Position numbers and translations under genes: made by a program
Notes under the pieces: generated by a model
What the model was told of the DNA's origin: nothing
Seen by the model: the letters and a program-made list of their open reading frames with translations, nothing else
The model's database searches: none
DNA from: Candidatus Hydrogenisulfobacillus filiaventi
Lineage (GTDB): Bacteria; Bacillota; Sulfobacillia; Sulfobacillales; R501
Length of the DNA stretch: 64,000 bases
Direction: 5' to 3'
Assembly: GCA_902809825.1 (NCBI GenBank)
Contig: LR778114.1
Location: forward strand, 1,054,001 to 1,118,000
In this document: positions 33,055-41,871 of the stretch, piece after piece
How the letters are laid out: each line of letters starts with the position of its first letter
Numbering within the stretch: the first letter of the stretch is position 1

Positions 33055-33103
33055 GGCCCCCCGGCGCGGACGGCCGCGCTCGCAGGCTGAAGGGGGGGCC
33101 GGG

Positions 33104-34174
33104 GTGGAGATCTTCCGGGCCATGGCCGAATACGGCCACGAGGAACTGGTGTTCTGGTACGACCGCGCGAGCGGACTCCGGGCGGTGGTGGCCATTCACG
33201 ACACCACCCTGGGGCCGGCCCTGGGCGGCCTGCGGGTTTGGAACTATCCCTCCGAGGAGGCGATGGTAGAGGACGCCCTGCGGCTCTCCCGGGGCATGAC
33301 CGCCAAGAACAGCGCGATGGGGCTGGACCTGGGTGGGGGCAAGGCTGTCATCTGGGCGGACCGGGCCGCGTATGGTGAGGCACTCTTCCGCGCCTTCGGC
33401 CGGCTGGTGGAGAGTCTGGCCGGCCGGTACATCACGGCCGAGGACGTAGGGGTGGGTCCGGCGGAGATGGCGCTGGTGGCCCGTGAGACCCGTTTCGTTG
33501 GCGGGTTGCCGGAGGGCAGCGGGGATCCTTCCCCGGCCACTGCGCTGGGCGTGCTGGAGGGCATGAAGGCGGCCCTCGCCCATCTGGGCGGCAACGGCCT
33601 GAGCGGCCTGACCGTGGCGGTGCAGGGGCTGGGGCATGTTGGCAGCCTGCTGGCTCACATGCTGGCCGATCAGGGCGCCCGGCTGGTGGTGACCGATCTG
33701 GACCACGAGGCCGGACGCCGCGTCGCGGAGGAGACCGGGGCGCGCTGGGTGGATCCGGGGGCCATCTATGACGAGCCCTGTGACATCTTCGCCCCTTGCG
33801 CCCTGGGCGCGGTGTTGAATGCCGACACCGTCGAACGCCTGCGCTGCCGGATGGTGGCGGGGTCCGCCAACAATCAGCTGGCCACCCCCGCCGACGGCCG
33901 CCGGTTGTGGGAGCGCGGCATCCTGTATGTGCCGGACTTCGTGGTGAACGGCGGCGGCGTTATCAATGTGGCGGAGGAATTCGCCCGCGGGGGGTACCGG
34001 CAGGAGCGGGCCTATGCCCGTGTACGCCGGATCGGGCAGCAGGTGCGGGACATCCTGACGCTGGCGGAGCGGGAGGGGATTCCGCCCTTTGAGGCGGCTG
34101 ACCGGTTCGCCGAGGAGCGGCGGCAGCGCCTGGGGGCAGTTCGCAGGTCGTTCATTCCCCGGCCGCCGGCGTAG
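33104..34174 (+). CDS. leucine dehydrogenase (Glu/Leu/Phe/Val dehydrogenase family)
   Basis: NAD-dependent oxidative deamination of branched-chain amino acids. 356 aa. TTLGPALGGLRVWNYPSEEA, then GMTAKNSAMGLDLGGGKAVI with Lys68 and catalytic Lys80, ITAEDVGVGP, and the Rossmann motif VAVQGLGHVGSLLAHML; C-terminal VPDFVVNGGGVINVAEEF. Length and motifs fit leucine dehydrogenase better than glutamate dehydrogenase; valine or phenylalanine specificity is possible. In Bacillota leucine dehydrogenase supplies branched-chain precursors for spore-formers' lipids, and here it follows spo0A. Confidence 0.9.
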   Translation: MEIFRAMAEYGHEELVFWYDRASGLRAVVAIHDTTLGPALGGLRVWNYPSEEAMVEDALRLSRGMTAKNSAMGLDLGGGKAVIWADRAAYGEALFRAFGRLVESLAGRYITAEDVGVGPAEMALVARETRFVGGLPEGSGDPSPATALGVLEGMKAALAHLGGNGLSGLTVAVQGLGHVGSLLAHMLADQGARLVVTDLDHEAGRRVAEETGARWVDPGAIYDEPCDIFAPCALGAVLNADTVERLRCRMVAGSANNQLATPADGRRLWERGILYVPDFVVNGGGVINVAEEFARGGYRQERAYARVRRIGQQVRDILTLAEREGIPPFEAADRFAEERRQRLGAVRRSFIPRPPA

Positions 34175-34219
34175 GGGTCCCGCTCCACCATAGGCAGGCA
34201 CGAAGGAGTCGGCGGATCG

Positions 34220-34945
34220 ATGGCGGATGAAACGGAGCGGGTGGCGGTATCCGACCTGGAGGAGCTGATTGAGCAGCTCCCCGGGGTGTTGCGCTGCCAG
34301 GTGGTGACGAACGATTGGGGCGGCATTGAGGCCGTCCATGTGTTGAGCTCCCTGGAACGCTCGCCCAAGCAGACGGTGCGGGACATTGAAAGCGCCCTGC
34401 TGGCCCGTTGGCACTTGCGGGTGGACCGGAAGAAGATCTCGGTCGCCCAGGTGGCGGCGGGACGGCCCCAGGGGGGCGAGGCGCCCCGCCTGCGGGTGGC
34501 GGGCTGGGAGGTGGAGCACGATGCGGCCCGGGGGCGGGTAACGGCCACCGTCCTGCTGGCGGCGGCGGAAGGGGAGACGGTCATCCGCGGGGAGTACCGC
34601 GGGGCCTACATCCCCAGCCAACAGCCTCTGCCCATGGCTCTGGCCGCGGTGGAGGCCCTGAACCGCCTGCCCGGCGGCCAGGCCTTTGCCTTGGTGGAAC
34701 TGCGGGAGGTGACTGTGGCCGGGCATCCGGTTTTCCTGGCGGCGGTCAGCCACCTGGGGCCCAACCAGCAGGAGGAGCTCCTGATCGGGACCGCGGTTGC
34801 CGGTCCGGATCGGGCAGCCACCGCCGTGCGGGCGGTGCTGGATGCGGTCAACCGTCGCCTGGGCCGGGTGGCGGTGCAGGGCGCTGCGGCGGTGGCGGCC
34901 TCCCGCCCGCCGTCCCCCGAAGATGGGGAAAAGGAGGACGAATAG
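34220..34945 (+). CDS. conserved hypothetical protein
   Basis: 241 aa, function not recognised. The first 75 residues (LEELIEQLPGVLRCQVV, then GGIEAVHVLSSLERSPKQTV and RKKISVAQV) look like a compact, well-conserved ferredoxin-like or ACT-like fold. The rest is an alpha/beta segment with a hydrophobic core and an acidic, disordered tail (SRPPSPEDGEKEDE). No membrane segment, no cysteine pairs. Good AAGGAGTCGGCGG ribosome site. Co-directional with the Hfq-like gene five bases downstream. Confidence 0.6.
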   Translation: MADETERVAVSDLEELIEQLPGVLRCQVVTNDWGGIEAVHVLSSLERSPKQTVRDIESALLARWHLRVDRKKISVAQVAAGRPQGGEAPRLRVAGWEVEHDAARGRVTATVLLAAAEGETVIRGEYRGAYIPSQQPLPMALAAVEALNRLPGGQAFALVELREVTVAGHPVFLAAVSHLGPNQQEELLIGTAVAGPDRAATAVRAVLDAVNRRLGRVAVQGAAAVAASRPPSPEDGEKEDE

Positions 34946-34950
34946 CGGCC

Positions 34951-35268
34951 ATGTCCAAGGACTGGGTGGAGGTTCCGGCCCGGCCGGCCGGCACGGTGCG
35001 CGCGGGCGGGGTGGGGGCGGCCGCGCCGGCGGCCGCAACCGGCGGCAGCCGCAGCAGCGAGGCACAGAACGCCCTCTACCATCGCTGGATGGCGGAAGGG
35101 ACGCCGTTGGCCCTGCGCCTGCGGGACGGGACCACACTGGAGGCGCGCCTGCTCCGGTACGATACCTACGCCCTGCATCTCCAGGACGCGGAGGGCCGGG
35201 ACTGGCTGGTGTTTAAGCACGCCGTCAACGCCATCGTGCCGCCGTCGCCGGGCGGGGGGGAGAGCTAG
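34951..35268 (+). CDS. Hfq-like Sm-fold RNA-binding protein with N-terminal extension
   Basis: 105 aa. Residues 37-97 follow the Hfq plan: an N-terminal helix (SEAQNALYHRWMAEGTPLAL), an Sm1-like strand block (LRDGTTLEARLLRYDTYALH) and an Sm2 block ending in FKHAVNAIVP (KHA at 89-91), equivalent to the YKHAISTVVP of Hfq. The first 36 residues are an Ala/Gly-rich, probably disordered extension that Hfq lacks. Predicted to bind RNA as a ring. Start ATG five bases after the previous stop, with AAAAGGAGGACG upstream. The call rests on motif reading; pairwise similarity to Hfq is modest. Confidence 0.65.
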   Translation: MSKDWVEVPARPAGTVRAGGVGAAAPAAATGGSRSSEAQNALYHRWMAEGTPLALRLRDGTTLEARLLRYDTYALHLQDAEGRDWLVFKHAVNAIVPPSPGGGES

Positions 35269-35269
35269 G

Positions 35270-35797
35270 GTGGAGACCCGCAGGGGGCCCGGCCGGCAGG
35301 TCTTCCGGGGTCGCGCGCTGGCGGTCCGGGTGGACCCGGTCTGGGTGCGGGGCCGGCCCGCCACCCGCGAGGTCGTGGAGCGGGTCCCGGCGGTGGCCGT
35401 GGTGGCGGAAGCGGCCAGGCGGCGGCTGGTGGTCATCCGCCAGTGGCGCTGGGCGGTCGGGGAGCCGCTGTGGGAGATCCCGGCCGGCAAGATTGACGCG
35501 GGGGAAGCCGCCCTCACGGCAGCGGTGCGGGAATTACAGGAGGAGACAGGCTTCCTGGCCGGCGACTGCCGGCCCGTGTTGTCCATGTACCCTTCCCCCG
35601 GCTACACCACGGAGCGGATCGACCTGTTTTACGCCCGCGACCTCCGGGCCGGCGCGCCCCAGCCGGATGAGGAGGAGGAAATCGGGGTCGAATTGTGGGA
35701 CGAGGACCGGATCCGGCGCGCCCTGGCCGCGGGTGAAGTCCGCAACGCGGTGACTTTGTTGGGCCTCTACTGGTGGTTGGACCAGATGCGGGGCTAA
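35270..35797 (+). CDS. Nudix hydrolase (ADP-ribose pyrophosphatase type)
   Basis: 175 aa. The complete Nudix box GX5EX7REUXEEXGU occurs as GKIDAGEAALTAAVRELQ followed by EETGF (residues 73-95), with WEIPAGKID upstream and SPGYTTERIDLFYARDL downstream, typical of ADP-ribose pyrophosphatases (NudF/YqkG). In Bacillus, yqkG is likewise a neighbour of spoIIM, supporting the call. GTG start overlapping just after the upstream stop. Confidence 0.9.
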   Translation: METRRGPGRQVFRGRALAVRVDPVWVRGRPATREVVERVPAVAVVAEAARRRLVVIRQWRWAVGEPLWEIPAGKIDAGEAALTAAVRELQEETGFLAGDCRPVLSMYPSPGYTTERIDLFYARDLRAGAPQPDEEEEIGVELWDEDRIRRALAAGEVRNAVTLLGLYWWLDQMRG

Positions 35798-35882
35798 CCC
35801 TGCCGCCCTCCGCATAGGATGCGGGTAAGGACGAGCCGGCGGGGGTGGGCTGCATGCTGGCCAAGGTCACGGCCGCCTGGCG

Positions 35883-36467
35883 TTGGGGCGGGGCCGGGCG
35901 GGGGCGGCGTTGCTGGCGTTCGGGGCATTGGGCCTGGGGCTGGCCTTCGGCGCCATGGGCATGCGGGCCTTGACCGCCGCGGAACGGGAGGGGCTGGCGC
36001 AGTTCCTGCTGCAGTTCTGGGGCAACCCGGGACTGGTCCTTCACGCCGCTGCCCCCGCCGCCTTCCGCCGGGCGCTGGCTGCCAATCTCAAGGTGGAAGG
36101 CCTCCTCTATCTGCTGGGCATTTCCGTGGCCGGCATCCCGTTGGTGCCGGTGGTGCTGTTCTTCCGCGGCTTCGTGGCCGGCTTCGCCCTGGCGGCCGTG
36201 GCCACGGCCTTCGGCCCGCGGGGGCCGGCGGCGGTATTGACCTTGCTGGTCCCCGGTAGCCTGCTGCTGCTGCCGGCCTGGTGGTGGACGGCCGGGCAGG
36301 CGCTGGGATTGTCGTGGCGGCTGGTCCATCGGCCCGGCTCCGGCGGATGGGGCCGGGAACTGGCCCGCTTTACCGCCCTGGCGGCCGTCATGGCCGGGGT
36401 GGTGACCCTGGGGACGGCAGTGCAGTGCTTCCTCTCCCCTCTGGCCGCGCATTGGCTGGGCCTCTAG
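35883..36467 (+). CDS. spoIIM: stage II sporulation protein M (possible frameshifted N-terminus)
   Basis: Membrane protein of the SpoIID-SpoIIM-SpoIIP engulfment machine. About 194 aa with five hydrophobic segments. FRRALAANLKVEGLLYLLGI and VVLFFRGFVAGFALAAVATA are in the family-typical positions. The only in-frame start, TTG 35883, has no ribosome site. An ATG at 35854, with a GGGGGTGGG upstream, opens a plausible basic N-terminus (MLAKVTAAWRW) in another frame. A one-base frameshift in the GC-run at about 35885-35910 would join them. Either a sequencing error, a real lesion, or a poor TTG start. Confidence 0.8.
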   Translation: MGRGRAGAALLAFGALGLGLAFGAMGMRALTAAEREGLAQFLLQFWGNPGLVLHAAAPAAFRRALAANLKVEGLLYLLGISVAGIPLVPVVLFFRGFVAGFALAAVATAFGPRGPAAVLTLLVPGSLLLLPAWWWTAGQALGLSWRLVHRPGSGGWGRELARFTALAAVMAGVVTLGTAVQCFLSPLAAHWLGL

Positions 36468-36497
36468 CCCAAGGGAAGGGCTGCCAGCGCGTGCGTG

Positions 36498-36506
36498 TGC
36501 TATAGT
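36498..36506 (+). promoter_or_regulatory. extended -10 promoter of ald
   Basis: TGC-TATAGT (36498-36506), directly followed by GGTAG; about 75 bases before the ald start. No convincing -35. Confidence 0.5.
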
Positions 36507-36578
36507 GGTAGGCGCGGACGGGGCCCGGAGCCCGCGCGGCGGCGCAGGCGCGGCCCGCGGCCAGGAAGGGAGAGAACG

Positions 36579-37697
36579 ATGCGCATCGGGGTACCCAAGG
36601 AGATCAAGCCCGATGAGGATCGGGTGGCACTGACCCCGGCGGGTGTACTGGCCCTGACGCGGGCGGGGCATCAGGTTTTGGTCGAGCAGGGGGCGGGCAC
36701 CGGCAGCGGATTCGCCGACGCCGAGTACCTCCAGGCCGGAGCCCGGCTGCTGCCGGAGGCGGCGGCGGTCTGGTCTGAGGCGGAGATGGTGGTCAAGGTC
36801 AAGGAGCCGCTGCCGGAGGAATACCGTTATTTCCGTGCTGACCTCGTGCTTTTTACCTACCTGCACTTGGCGGCCGCTCCGGAGCTGACCCGGGCCCTGG
36901 TGGAGAGCGGCCTGGGGGCGGTGGCCTATGAAACCGTCCAGCTGGAGGACGGCAGCCTCCCCCTGCTGACGCCCATGAGCGAGGTGGCCGGGCGCATGGC
37001 CCCCCAGGTGGGGGCACAGTTCCTGGAGCGCCCCCAGGGGGGCCGCGGCATCCTGCTGGGCGGGGTGCCGGGGGTGCTGCCGGGCCGGGTGGTGATCATC
37101 GGCGGCGGCATCGTGGGGACCAACGCCGCCCGCATTGCCGTCGGCCTGGGTGCGGATGTGACCCTCATCGATATCAATCCGGAGCGGCTGCGCCAGCTGG
37201 ACGACCTCTTCCACGGCAGTGTGCGCACCCTCATGTCCAACGAATACAACATCGCCGAAGCGGTGCGGACTGCCGACCTCCTAATCGGCGCGGTGCTCAT
37301 CCCCGGGGCCCGGGCCCCCCATCTGGTGAGCGAAGCCATGGTAGCCAGTATGGCGCCCGGCTCGGTGATTGTGGACGTGGCCATCGACCAGGGCGGGTCC
37401 ATCGCGACCATCGACCGCGCCACCACCCACTCCCATCCTACGTACATCCGGCACGGGGTGGTGCACTATGCGGTGGCCAACATTCCCGGGGCGGTCCCGC
37501 GCACCTCCACCCTGGCGCTCACCAACGCCACCCTGCCCTACATCCGCCGGCTGGCCGACCGCGGGCTGCGGGACGCCCTGCGCGAAAGCCCGGCCCTGGC
37601 CCGCGGCCTTAATGTCTACCGCGGGCGGGTGGTCCATCCCGCCGTCGCGGCCGCCACCGGCTTCCCCTCCACCCCGGTGGCCGAGCTGCTGGATTAA
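36579..37697 (+). CDS. ald: alanine dehydrogenase
   Basis: NAD-dependent interconversion of alanine and pyruvate plus ammonia; in spore-formers needed for normal sporulation. 372 aa. [20 protein letters not shown] at the N-terminus, [13 protein letters not shown] with the substrate lysine, LFTYLHLAA with the catalytic histidine, [20 protein letters not shown] as the nucleotide fold, and [31 protein letters not shown] precedes ATG; the frame is open further upstream but overlaps the promoter. Confidence 0.96.
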   Translation: MRIGVPKEIKPDEDRVALTPAGVLALTRAGHQVLVEQGAGTGSGFADAEYLQAGARLLPEAAAVWSEAEMVVKVKEPLPEEYRYFRADLVLFTYLHLAAAPELTRALVESGLGAVAYETVQLEDGSLPLLTPMSEVAGRMAPQVGAQFLERPQGGRGILLGGVPGVLPGRVVIIGGGIVGTNAARIAVGLGADVTLIDINPERLRQLDDLFHGSVRTLMSNEYNIAEAVRTADLLIGAVLIPGARAPHLVSEAMVASMAPGSVIVDVAIDQGGSIATIDRATTHSHPTYIRHGVVHYAVANIPGAVPRTSTLALTNATLPYIRRLADRGLRDALRESPALARGLNVYRGRVVHPAVAAATGFPSTPVAELLD

Positions 37698-37730
37698 GCG
37701 GCCCGCGCGGGGCCGAAGGAGGCCGGGCCG

Positions 37731-38630
37731 ATGGCGGATGGCGGTCTGCCGCGGGCGGACCAGGCCCTGCGGGAGCGGTTTTTGGCCTACCTGCGGGTGG
37801 AACGCAACCTGTCCCCCCATACGGTGGCGGCCTACGACCGTGACCTGGCGGACCTGGTCCGCTTTGCCGGGCGGCTGCCCGGGCCTGCAGATCGGGATCT
37901 CCTGCTGGCCTACCTGGCGGACCTGCAGCAGCGGGGGCTCACCTCCGCTACCGTGGCCCGGCGCCTGGCGGCGCTGCGGCGGTTCCTGGCTTTCCGGCAG
38001 GACGAGATGCCGGAAGGCAACGACCCCGGGCAGGGGATCCGGAACCCCCGGCCACAGCGAATGTTGCCCGGGGTCCTCAGCCCGGGGGAGGTAGCGCGGT
38101 TACTGACAATGCCCGACCTGGCCTCCCTGGCCGGGCGGCGTGATCGGGCCATGCTGGAGCTCCTGTACGCCACCGGCCTGCGGGTCAGCGAGCTGTTGTC
38201 CCTGACCGTCAACGACTGGTGGACGGATCCGCCCCGGGTCCGCTGCCGCGGCAAGGGAGGCCGCGAGCGGGTGGTACCGATGGGGGAGGAGGCGCGGTAC
38301 CGTCTGGAGGTGTATCTGGCCGAGCGGCCCCGTTGGGTGCGGGGCCGGGATCCCGGGTGGCTGTTCCTGAACCGGCGGGGGCAACGCCTGTCGCGGCAGG
38401 GCTTCTGGAAACGGCTCCGGGCCTATGCGGCGGCGGCAGGGGTGGGGCGGCCGGTGTCGCCGCACACCCTGCGCCATTCCTTCGCCACCCACCTGCTGGA
38501 GAACGGGGCGGACCTGCGGGCGGTCCAGGAGCTGTTGGGTCACCGGGACATCGGCACCACCCAGATTTATACCCACGTCAGCCGCAGCAGCTTGCGCCGG
38601 ATTTACGATCGGAGCCATCCCCGGGCGTAG
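37731..38630 (+). CDS. xerD: site-specific tyrosine recombinase XerD
   Basis: Chromosome-dimer resolving recombinase, 299 aa. N-terminal core-binding SAM-like domain ([19 protein letters not shown]), and a catalytic domain with R151 ([11 protein letters not shown]), K175, H245-x-x-R248 ([20 protein letters not shown]), H271 ([15 protein letters not shown]) and nucleophile Y280. All six catalytic residues are present. GAAGGAGGCCGG precedes ATG. Order xerD-deoB-dacF matches the Bacillus spoIIA neighbourhood. Confidence 0.95.
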   Translation: MADGGLPRADQALRERFLAYLRVERNLSPHTVAAYDRDLADLVRFAGRLPGPADRDLLLAYLADLQQRGLTSATVARRLAALRRFLAFRQDEMPEGNDPGQGIRNPRPQRMLPGVLSPGEVARLLTMPDLASLAGRRDRAMLELLYATGLRVSELLSLTVNDWWTDPPRVRCRGKGGRERVVPMGEEARYRLEVYLAERPRWVRGRDPGWLFLNRRGQRLSRQGFWKRLRAYAAAAGVGRPVSPHTLRHSFATHLLENGADLRAVQELLGHRDIGTTQIYTHVSRSSLRRIYDRSHPRA

Positions 38631-38694
38631 GCGGCAAGTCCCCGGATGCCGGCGGGCATGCTGTAGGCATCAGCAGCAAGGGGGGAGGAGCACG

Positions 38695-39861
38695 GTGGCG
38701 CGGATCACCCTGATTGTGATCGATTCCGGGGGCATCGGGGCCGCTCCCGACGCCGCCCGGTTCGGCGACGCCGGCGCCAGTACCGTGAGCCACACCGCCG
38801 GGGCAGTCGGAGGGCTGGCGCTGCCCAACCTGGCCCGCCTCGGCCTGGGGGCGCTGACCGCCCTGCCCGGTACGCCCGATGGGGGGCAGGAGGGGGTCGC
38901 GGTCCGTCTGCACCCGGCCTCGGCCGGCAAGGACAGCCTGGCCGGGCATTGGGAAATGATGGGGCTGGTGGTGGAACAGCCCTTCCGGACCTATCCCCAA
39001 GGGTTTCCCGCGCCGGTGGTACAGGCCCTGGAAGAGGCCTTCGGGCGGCCCATCCTGGGCAACGAGGTGGCGTCCGGCACCGAGATCATAGCCCGGCTGG
39101 GGCCGGAACACCTGCGCACCGGGCGGCCCATCGTGTACACCTCCGCGGACAGTGTGCTGCAGATCGCGGCCCACGAGGACGTGGTGCCGGTGGAACAGCT
39201 CTACGACTGGTGCCGGCAGGCCCGGGCTATCATGCAGGGCCCCAACCTGGTGGGCCGCATCATTGCCCGTCCCTTTACCGGCCGGCCGGGGGCCTTCGTG
39301 CGCACCCCCCGGCGGCGGGACTTCACCGTCCCCCCGTCCGGGCCCACCGCCCTCGAAGCCCTGGCTGGGGCGGGGGTGGAGACGGTAGGCGTGGGCAAGA
39401 TCGGGGACATCTTCTCCGGCCGCGGGCTCCAGCGCCACCTGCCCACCAGCGGGGACCGGGACGGCCTGGAACAGACCGCACGGGTGCTGGAGACCTTGGG
39501 CGATCCCGGCTTCCTCTTCGTCAATCTGGTCGATTTCGACAGCAAATACGGGCACCGGCGCGACCCTGAAGGCTATGCCCACGCCCTGAGCGAGCTGGAC
39601 GCCTACCTGCCGCGCCTGGAACGCCTGCTGGGGCCCCATGACCAGCTCTGGATTACGGCCGATCACGGCTGCGACCCCACCTACTCCGGCACCGACCATA
39701 CCCGGGAGGACGTGCCCTGGCTGGCCGCCGGCCCTGCCCTGCGCCCGGCCGTATTGTTGCCCGGCCACACCTTCGCGGACATCGGTGCCACCCTGGGCGC
39801 CCTTTTCGGGGTGGCCGTGCCCGGCCCGGGCCGGCCGCGCCGCAGCCTGCTGCCGGCCTGA
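38695..39861 (+). CDS. deoB: phosphopentomutase
   Basis: Interconverts (deoxy)ribose 1- and 5-phosphates in nucleoside catabolism; alkaline-phosphatase superfamily metalloenzyme. 388 aa. ITLIVIDSGGIGAAPDAARF at the N-terminus, GKDSLAGHWEMMG (phospho-threonine region replaced by the usual KDSxxGHWE block), FVNLVDFDSKYGHRRDPEGY, and DHGCDPTYSGTDHTREDVPW. GTG start after GGGGGGAGGAG. The purine phosphorylase gene that often follows is absent. Confidence 0.95.
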   Translation: MARITLIVIDSGGIGAAPDAARFGDAGASTVSHTAGAVGGLALPNLARLGLGALTALPGTPDGGQEGVAVRLHPASAGKDSLAGHWEMMGLVVEQPFRTYPQGFPAPVVQALEEAFGRPILGNEVASGTEIIARLGPEHLRTGRPIVYTSADSVLQIAAHEDVVPVEQLYDWCRQARAIMQGPNLVGRIIARPFTGRPGAFVRTPRRRDFTVPPSGPTALEALAGAGVETVGVGKIGDIFSGRGLQRHLPTSGDRDGLEQTARVLETLGDPGFLFVNLVDFDSKYGHRRDPEGYAHALSELDAYLPRLERLLGPHDQLWITADHGCDPTYSGTDHTREDVPWLAAGPALRPAVLLPGHTFADIGATLGALFGVAVPGPGRPRRSLLPA

Positions 39862-39937
39862 ATCCAGTCGTATGCCGCCGCCGGCCGGGGCCGATACTAG
39901 CCCCCGGAACATCCGCAGGAGGGGCGGTGGCAGGACG

Positions 39938-41131
39938 ATGGCAACGGGTGGGCGCACGGCAGGCATGCGACGGCGGGTGATGGCCCTGGCCGCCGGCGTC
40001 TGGGTCTGGGCGGGCGGGCTGCTGGCCGGCTGGACCCCCCCTGTGCGGGCGGCGGAAGCGGCTCCAGCGGTTACCGCCCCTTCCGCCATCCTGGTGGACG
40101 CCACCACCGGCGAGGTGCTCTACGCCCGCAACCCCGACCAGGAACGGCCCATGGCCAGTGTGACCAAACTGATGACCCTCTACCTGGCGGTCCGGGCGGT
40201 GGAACAGGGCAAGGTGAAACTGAGCGAGTGGGTTCCGGCGGACGAGGAGGCCTACCGGGTGGGCGGCTCCCAGGTCTGGCTGGAGCCGGGCGAGTTTCTC
40301 AGCTATGACCAGATGCTGAAGGCGGTGGCGGTAGGGTCCGCCAACGACGCGGCCTACGCCCTGGCCAAGTTCCTCTCCGGTTCGGTGGAGGCCTTCGTGG
40401 CCCGCATGAACCAGGAGGCCGCCCGCCTGGGTATGCGGCACACCCACTTCGCCAATCCACATGGCCTGCCGCAGGCGGAGCACTACACCACCGCCCGCGA
40501 CCTGGCCATCCTGGCCCGGGCTGCGGTCCGTTCCCCGTTGCTGCTGCACTATACCGCCATGCGCGAGGACCGGTCCATCCGCAACGGCAAGGGCGGGCAC
40601 CTCTGGCTGGTCAACCACAACCGGCTGCTGCGGGTCTATCCAGGGGCAGACGGACTCAAGACCGGCTACACCACCGAGGCGGGCTATTGCCTGGCCGCCA
40701 CTGCCCGCCGCGGGGACACACGCCTGATCGCGGTCCTGCTGGGGGATCCGACCCCCAAAGCGCGGGTGGAGGACGCCGTGCGCCTGCTTAACTGGGGTTA
40801 CGGCCACTTCCGCACCCTGCTGGTGGCGCCGGCGGGCCGGGTGCTGGGGGAGGTGCCGGTCCGCCATGGACGGGCCGGCCGGGTGGCGGCGGTGGCCGCC
40901 CGGCCCCTGGCCCTGACCGTGCCCCTGACGGCCGGCGGCCGCCCGGCCCCGGTCGTCCGCCTGGCTGAGCGGGTGACCGCCCCCGTGCAGGCGGGCCAGA
41001 TCCTGGGCGAAGTCCGGGTGACCCTGGACGGCCGCACCGCCACGGTGCCCCTGGTGGCGGCGCGGGCGGTGGCCAGCACCAGCCCCGCGCGCCTGACCTG
41101 GGACTACTTCTGGCGGATTATCGGCGGCTGA
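39938..41131 (+). CDS. dacF: D-alanyl-D-alanine carboxypeptidase (DacF type)
   Basis: Low-molecular-mass penicillin-binding protein trimming peptidoglycan side chains; DacF acts in the forespore. 397 aa. A signal peptide (about residues 10-38) precedes the S11 domain with SVTK (S74-K77), SAN (S134-N136) and KTG (K241-G243). A C-terminal beta-rich PBP5-like domain follows. It ends with a C-terminal amphipathic segment (LTWDYFWRIIGG) for membrane association. ATG start behind AGGACG; an alternative ATG lies at 39965. Confidence 0.93.
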   Translation: MATGGRTAGMRRRVMALAAGVWVWAGGLLAGWTPPVRAAEAAPAVTAPSAILVDATTGEVLYARNPDQERPMASVTKLMTLYLAVRAVEQGKVKLSEWVPADEEAYRVGGSQVWLEPGEFLSYDQMLKAVAVGSANDAAYALAKFLSGSVEAFVARMNQEAARLGMRHTHFANPHGLPQAEHYTTARDLAILARAAVRSPLLLHYTAMREDRSIRNGKGGHLWLVNHNRLLRVYPGADGLKTGYTTEAGYCLAATARRGDTRLIAVLLGDPTPKARVEDAVRLLNWGYGHFRTLLVAPAGRVLGEVPVRHGRAGRVAAVAARPLALTVPLTAGGRPAPVVRLAERVTAPVQAGQILGEVRVTLDGRTATVPLVAARAVASTSPARLTWDYFWRIIGG

Positions 41132-41156
41132 GGGCGGAGGGAAAGGAGGCCCGGCA

Positions 41157-41828
41157 ATGGCGGGCGCGGAAGCAGGGTTGGCAGCGGTGGCGCATCACCT
41201 GGAGGCCTTGCGCAACCGCCTGCGGGTGCAGCTGAGTTTGTCCGAGACCGGGTCGGTCGGGGCGCTGTCCAGCTATGACAACCACCCGGCCGACCTCGGC
41301 AGCGATACCGCAGCCCGGGAGCTGGATGCCGGCATCCTGGCCGCAGCGGATGTACACCTGCAGGAGGTGGAACGGGCCCTGGAAAAGCTGCACGAGGGGA
41401 CCTACGGGCGCTGTGACCGCTGCGGGGGGCCCATTGAGCCGGAACGGCTGCAAGCGCGACCGGAGTCGGTGCTGTGCGCCGGCTGTCAGGCGGCCGTCGA
41501 GCCGGGATGGGTGCCGGAACAGATCCGGGATGCCGACCGCATTGCACGGCCCTTCGGGACGGCTCCGGCGGCCGGGGAGCCGGTGGAGGTGGACGGGGCT
41601 GATACCTGGCAGGACCTGGCGCGGATGGGCAACTCGGACGGCCCCCAGGACCTGCCGCCCGGGTCCGGCCCGGTGCCGGGCCCGCTGGGCACTGTGGAAC
41701 CGGTGGAGGCGGAGGTCGACGTCCAAGGGGAACCGGACTGGGAGACCGTCCGCGAGGCCCGCTGGCGGCACGGGCGCAGCGTGCGGCGGGAGAGCGACCG
41801 CTACCCGCCCGGTTGGGCCAGTCCCTGA
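41157..41828 (+). CDS. yteA: TraR/DksA-type zinc finger protein (YteA-like)
   Basis: 223 aa. N-terminal helical region (LEALRNRLRVQLSLSE, then ADLGSDTAARELDAGILAAA) and a four-cysteine zinc finger (C86, C89, C107, C110: GRCDRCG and VLCAGC) as in DksA/TraR. The extended acidic C-terminal half ends in a basic segment, as in Bacillus YteA, a sporulation or stress related protein of unknown mechanism. AAAGGAGGCCCGGCA precedes ATG. A strong terminator follows. Confidence 0.88.
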   Translation: MAGAEAGLAAVAHHLEALRNRLRVQLSLSETGSVGALSSYDNHPADLGSDTAARELDAGILAAADVHLQEVERALEKLHEGTYGRCDRCGGPIEPERLQARPESVLCAGCQAAVEPGWVPEQIRDADRIARPFGTAPAAGEPVEVDGADTWQDLARMGNSDGPQDLPPGSGPVPGPLGTVEPVEAEVDVQGEPDWETVREARWRHGRSVRRESDRYPPGWASP

Positions 41829-41842
41829 GCGCAGGGGTCTGT

Positions 41843-41871
41843 CGCCCCGGGGTGCTGCCCCGGGGCGTTTT
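41843..41871 (+). terminator. rho-independent terminator after yteA
   Basis: Perfect 10-bp stem CGCCCCGGGG (41843-41852) and CCCCGGGGCG (41858-41867), TGCTG loop, then TTTT. It cleanly separates the dacF-yteA unit from the Hdr cluster. Confidence 0.9.

Noticed and set aside
33005-35137. 710-codon minus-strand frame
   Set aside because: Antisense to spo0A end, leucine dehydrogenase and the conserved hypothetical; low-complexity His/Gln/Gly content.
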